DNA of 8,369 nt from CAXDOZ01 sp963991145. Its GTDB lineage: Bacteria > Bacteroidota > Bacteroidia > Chitinophagales > JABDMM01. Below the pieces are notes generated by a model. The model ran no database searches and was not told the origin of the DNA. It saw nothing but the letters and a program-made list of their open reading frames with translations. Positions within the stretch are counted from its first letter, which is position 1; each line of letters starts with the position of its first letter. The position numbers and the translations under genes are program-made. Positions 6,295 through 8,369 of this stretch are shown piece by piece. Location of the stretch: positions 1 to 8,369 of the forward strand of contig CAXDOZ010000100.1 in NCBI GenBank assembly GCA_963991145.1. Reading direction: 5' to 3'.

Positions 6295-8145
6295 TTACAC
6301 CAATTCAAACTTGTCTACAAAGTCGGCGAAGACCTGTTTGTGTTTGTCAAGATCCAGATCAGGCGAAACAGCCACTCTGGCGATGTAATCCTTATGACCC
6401 TCACTGGTTGTGCCTTGAGTTGAGGTTGCAGGAATGGTCCAGTAACAACCCTTCAATTGTCCGTAGCTAACACAGTATTTGCTCTCCTTTGGAATCTCAT
6501 TGATCATCATATCGATCAATTCGAGATTGAGCTTTCTCTTGTAAGCTTCTCGTTCTTCATCGCTATCTCCTTTAGTTGGAAGATCAAGAGAGAATACAGA
6601 AGGAGTAAAGCCACGCCTGGCCAATTCCTCAGAAACGAAATTGATCTTAGCAGATGGAAGTTTCTCTTCAATGAAGCTCACAAAATCCCTTGTGTTCTTA
6701 TAAGCATCAGCTACTCGCTGATTCATTGATGGCATTTGCTGAGCCAGGATCTCGTATTGCAGATCGGTAGCTTCATTATCGCAGATATCAAGGTGCAAAG
6801 CGATCTTTTTCATGAAATGAGCTGCATTTGAATTTGCTACTACATATCCTCCCGTGCATCTTCCTCCGCTGGGGAATTTTGATCCACTTACGTAGGAAAG
6901 AGCATTTACCCTTGAGAGCATTTCTCCTTCGCTCAGGAAAAGAGTATTTGGACAAAAAGTCTGGTCCAAAATGAAAAGCGGTTCAGTGGCAATTTCGCCA
7001 TTAGCCGTCTTGCGCTTCTTGCTTAAAGTGTTTTGTAAATCGCTTAGATCCGGAACTTCAACCCTGGGGTTTGTTGGGATCTCGGCAATGATATATGGAA
7101 CTGCATCTTTTGAAGCCAGATCTTTCAGAATCGTTTCAAGACTGGAAACCATATCATTACCTCCATCAACTAAAAGGTCTACCACTTCAACATTTGGAAG
7201 GTAAGAGGCTACGCGTCGAGCCTGATCATTGGTTCCCCCGTAACAATTCGTTGGGACAATGAATTTGATCTCTCTTCCGGGATGATTCTCTATCGCATCA
7301 TGGATCAAACCCATCATGATGGCGTATTGGATGGATAGTCCACTCGAGGCAACAAGCCCATCGGAGCTTGCTCCAGTAACCTTTGCAATAGCTTTTAGAA
7401 CCTGAGCTTTATTCGCCTCTCTTTGTGAATTGGTAGCCGTAACCGGCCGATTTTGGATGATTGCCTCCAAAGCCAATAGGCAATTTGCAGGTGTCATGGC
7501 TATTGTCTCTCTTCTTCTCACGTGTTGGATTCTGCTCACGTAAGCATCGTTCTTCTTGCTGATCAAAATGATGCTTCCAAGTCCGGGGTCGATATTGACA
7601 TTGAAATCAACCTTTTCTGAAAGCTCAAAATCAGTGATCAATTCAGGTTGCGAAATTAAAATAGTGCTACCCTCAAATTCAGAGATCTTGCTTAGATCTT
7701 CGATCTGAATCAATTCAAATTGAAAACCATAAATGCTTTTTAGAAGCTCTGGATTTAGATTCTGTGGAAGTTCTCCTGAGTAGAGAATCCGAGTACTTTT
7801 TCCATTTAGCTTATTTTCTCTCAGAATGGCGTGAATAGGCATTGTCTCTGAGGAGAAGCTGATCACATTTTCCGCTTTCAAATCTTGAGACTGCGCAATT
7901 GCCCATTCAAGTACACATGAAAGTGGATGACCAAGTCGGATATAATCATAAGCTGTTGGCAGATCACTGAGTGACTCAAGACTTGAATCTGCCTTTTTGA
8001 AAAGCGCTTCAAAAGACTGCAAAAACTGAGTCTTCGCCTGCGATTCGTCGTAGATGTCTAAGCGATGAGTGGTAAGATCCAGCCAATCAGATGGCAGGTT
8101 CTTGATGATGTCACCGATATATGCTAAAGCTTTGTTATCCGTCAT
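6295..8145 (-). CDS. Cys/Met-metabolism-type PLP-dependent enzyme, long two-module form
   Basis: The 616-residue protein belongs to the cystathionine gamma-synthase / gamma-lyase type of fold-I PLP enzymes; usual members have about 380-430 residues. The catalytic module is C-terminal: LVASSGLSIQYA (264-275), VPTNCYGGTNDQARR (297-311), AEIPTNPRVEVPDL (354-367), LDQTFCPN (393-400, D394 facing the PLP ring nitrogen) and SGSKFPSGGRCTGG (420-433, with K423 as the Schiff-base lysine; codon 6877-6879). YIARVAVS (587-594) probably supplies the carboxylate-binding arginine. The N-terminal 66-254 resembles a second, shortened copy: DYIRLGHP...LEWAIA recalls the YSR-NPT...LE..LA start of the family, and RIQHVRRRE...ALEAI recalls its later helix, with the lysine core missing. 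No signal peptide is present, so it is cytoplasmic. Substrate is unknown; sulfur amino-acid metabolism is the family-level expectation. Confidence 0.9.
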   Translation of the reverse strand: MTDNKALAYIGDIIKNLPSDWLDLTTHRLDIYDESQAKTQFLQSFEALFKKADSSLESLSDLPTAYDYIRLGHPLSCVLEWAIAQSQDLKAENVISFSSETMPIHAILRENKLNGKSTRILYSGELPQNLNPELLKSIYGFQFELIQIEDLSKISEFEGSTILISQPELITDFELSEKVDFNVNIDPGLGSIILISKKNDAYVSRIQHVRRRETIAMTPANCLLALEAIIQNRPVTATNSQREANKAQVLKAIAKVTGASSDGLVASSGLSIQYAIMMGLIHDAIENHPGREIKFIVPTNCYGGTNDQARRVASYLPNVEVVDLLVDGGNDMVSSLETILKDLASKDAVPYIIAEIPTNPRVEVPDLSDLQNTLSKKRKTANGEIATEPLFILDQTFCPNTLFLSEGEMLSRVNALSYVSGSKFPSGGRCTGGYVVANSNAAHFMKKIALHLDICDNEATDLQYEILAQQMPSMNQRVADAYKNTRDFVSFIEEKLPSAKINFVSEELARRGFTPSVFSLDLPTKGDSDEEREAYKRKLNLELIDMMINEIPKESKYCVSYGQLKGCYWTIPATSTQGTTSEGHKDYIARVAVSPDLDLDKHKQVFADFVDKFELV

Positions 8146-8202
8146 TTTCAGCCAATTTGAGCCGACAATTATACTGCTAAATTTAATCGAAATGAGGATG
8201 GA

Positions 8203-8222
8203 AGAAAGGAGAGTGACTTTCT
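8203..8222 (-). terminator. Possible weak terminator after the partial gene at the right edge
   Basis: A 6-bp AT-rich inverted repeat (AGAAAG at 8203-8208 with CTTTCT at 8217-8222, 8-base loop) begins four bases after the stop codon of the right-edge gene. On the minus strand only a short pyrimidine stretch follows instead of a clean T-run, so termination would be weak. The same gap (8146-8226) must hold the promoter of the PLP enzyme if that gene is transcribed separately; no convincing promoter was found. Confidence 0.22.
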
Positions 8223-8226
8223 GTTT

Positions 8227-8367
8227 TTACTTTTTGATATAGATCTGTCGGTACAGACCATCACTTTCATTTAACTCTCTCTCATCCTGACGGATCATTT
8301 TGAAGCCATTTGGCTCAATTATGCCTTTGGCTTCCTCGGCAGAATAATTGATGTGCCCGGGGCTCAG
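8227..8367 (-). CDS. C-terminal end of an unidentified protein, possibly a SAM-dependent methyltransferase
   Basis: One minus-strand frame is open from the right edge to a TAA at 8227-8229, giving 46 residues; the other two minus frames hit stops soon after the edge. The start lies outside the window. The peptide begins LSPGHINYSAEEAKGIIEP and continues NGFKMIRQDERELNESDGL, ending QIYIKK. The pattern 'SPGH..Y..EE....I...GF' followed by a closing strand is what class I methyltransferases often show at their C-terminus. This is too little sequence for a firm call, and other alpha/beta enzymes cannot be excluded. It is codirectional with the PLP enzyme, 81 bases upstream of it. Confidence 0.65.
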   Translation of the reverse strand: MSPGHINYSAEEAKGIIEPNGFKMIRQDERELNESDGLYRQIYIKK

Positions 8368-8369
8368 AC

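Noticed and set aside
6457..6729. Plus-strand open frame of 90 codons
   Set aside because: Overlaps the C-terminal part of the PLP enzyme gene, whose family motifs are intact on the minus strand; no independent support.
8178..8185. TAAATTTA resembling the Bacteroidota -7 element upstream of the PLP enzyme
   Set aside because: It differs at the conserved final G and no TTTG lies at the required distance; not strong enough to annotate as a promoter.

Overview
The window looks like chromosomal DNA of a Bacteroidota (flavobacteria-like) organism. The evidence is a type IX secretion (T9SS) type A sorting domain, a long multi-repeat DUF349 protein, a TonB-dependent outer-membrane receptor, a lipoprotein deiminase, and starts mostly without Shine-Dalgarno sequences. 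No rRNA, tRNA, CRISPR array, insertion sequence or phage gene is visible. Genes fill almost the whole window; the longest gap is the 154-base divergent region at 4592-4745.

Layout, left to right. (1) 2-1699, minus: the N-terminal 566 residues of a DUF349 repeat protein whose 3' end lies outside the window. (2) 1742-1770: a strong intrinsic terminator for the next transcript. (3) 1797-3668, minus: a BtuB-like TonB-dependent receptor. (4) 3716-4591, minus: a secreted protein of unknown function, 47 bases upstream of the receptor and probably co-transcribed with it. (5) 4746-5060, plus: the only plus-strand gene, a 104-residue protein that is essentially a signal peptide plus a T9SS sorting domain. 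It is divergent from gene 4 and convergent with gene 6. (6) 5075-6241, minus: an agmatine/peptidyl-arginine deiminase-family lipoprotein with its catalytic residues in place. (7) 6295-8145, minus: a 616-residue Cys/Met-metabolism-type PLP enzyme, 53 bases upstream of gene 6. (8) 8227-8367, minus: the last 46 codons of another gene, possibly a methyltransferase.

Functionally, the middle of the window (1797-6241) is devoted to the cell envelope: an outer-membrane receptor, an exported partner, a mini T9SS cargo and a lipoprotein enzyme. The flanks (DUF349 protein and PLP enzyme) are cytoplasmic. The secreted protein and receptor form a plausible two-gene operon ending at the terminator. The PLP enzyme and deiminase may form another, but no shared pathway is evident. 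The features most worth following are the apparent two-module architecture of the PLP enzyme, the stand-alone sorting domain, and the unrecognised four-cysteine secreted protein paired with the receptor. I did not find a clear new multi-gene system.
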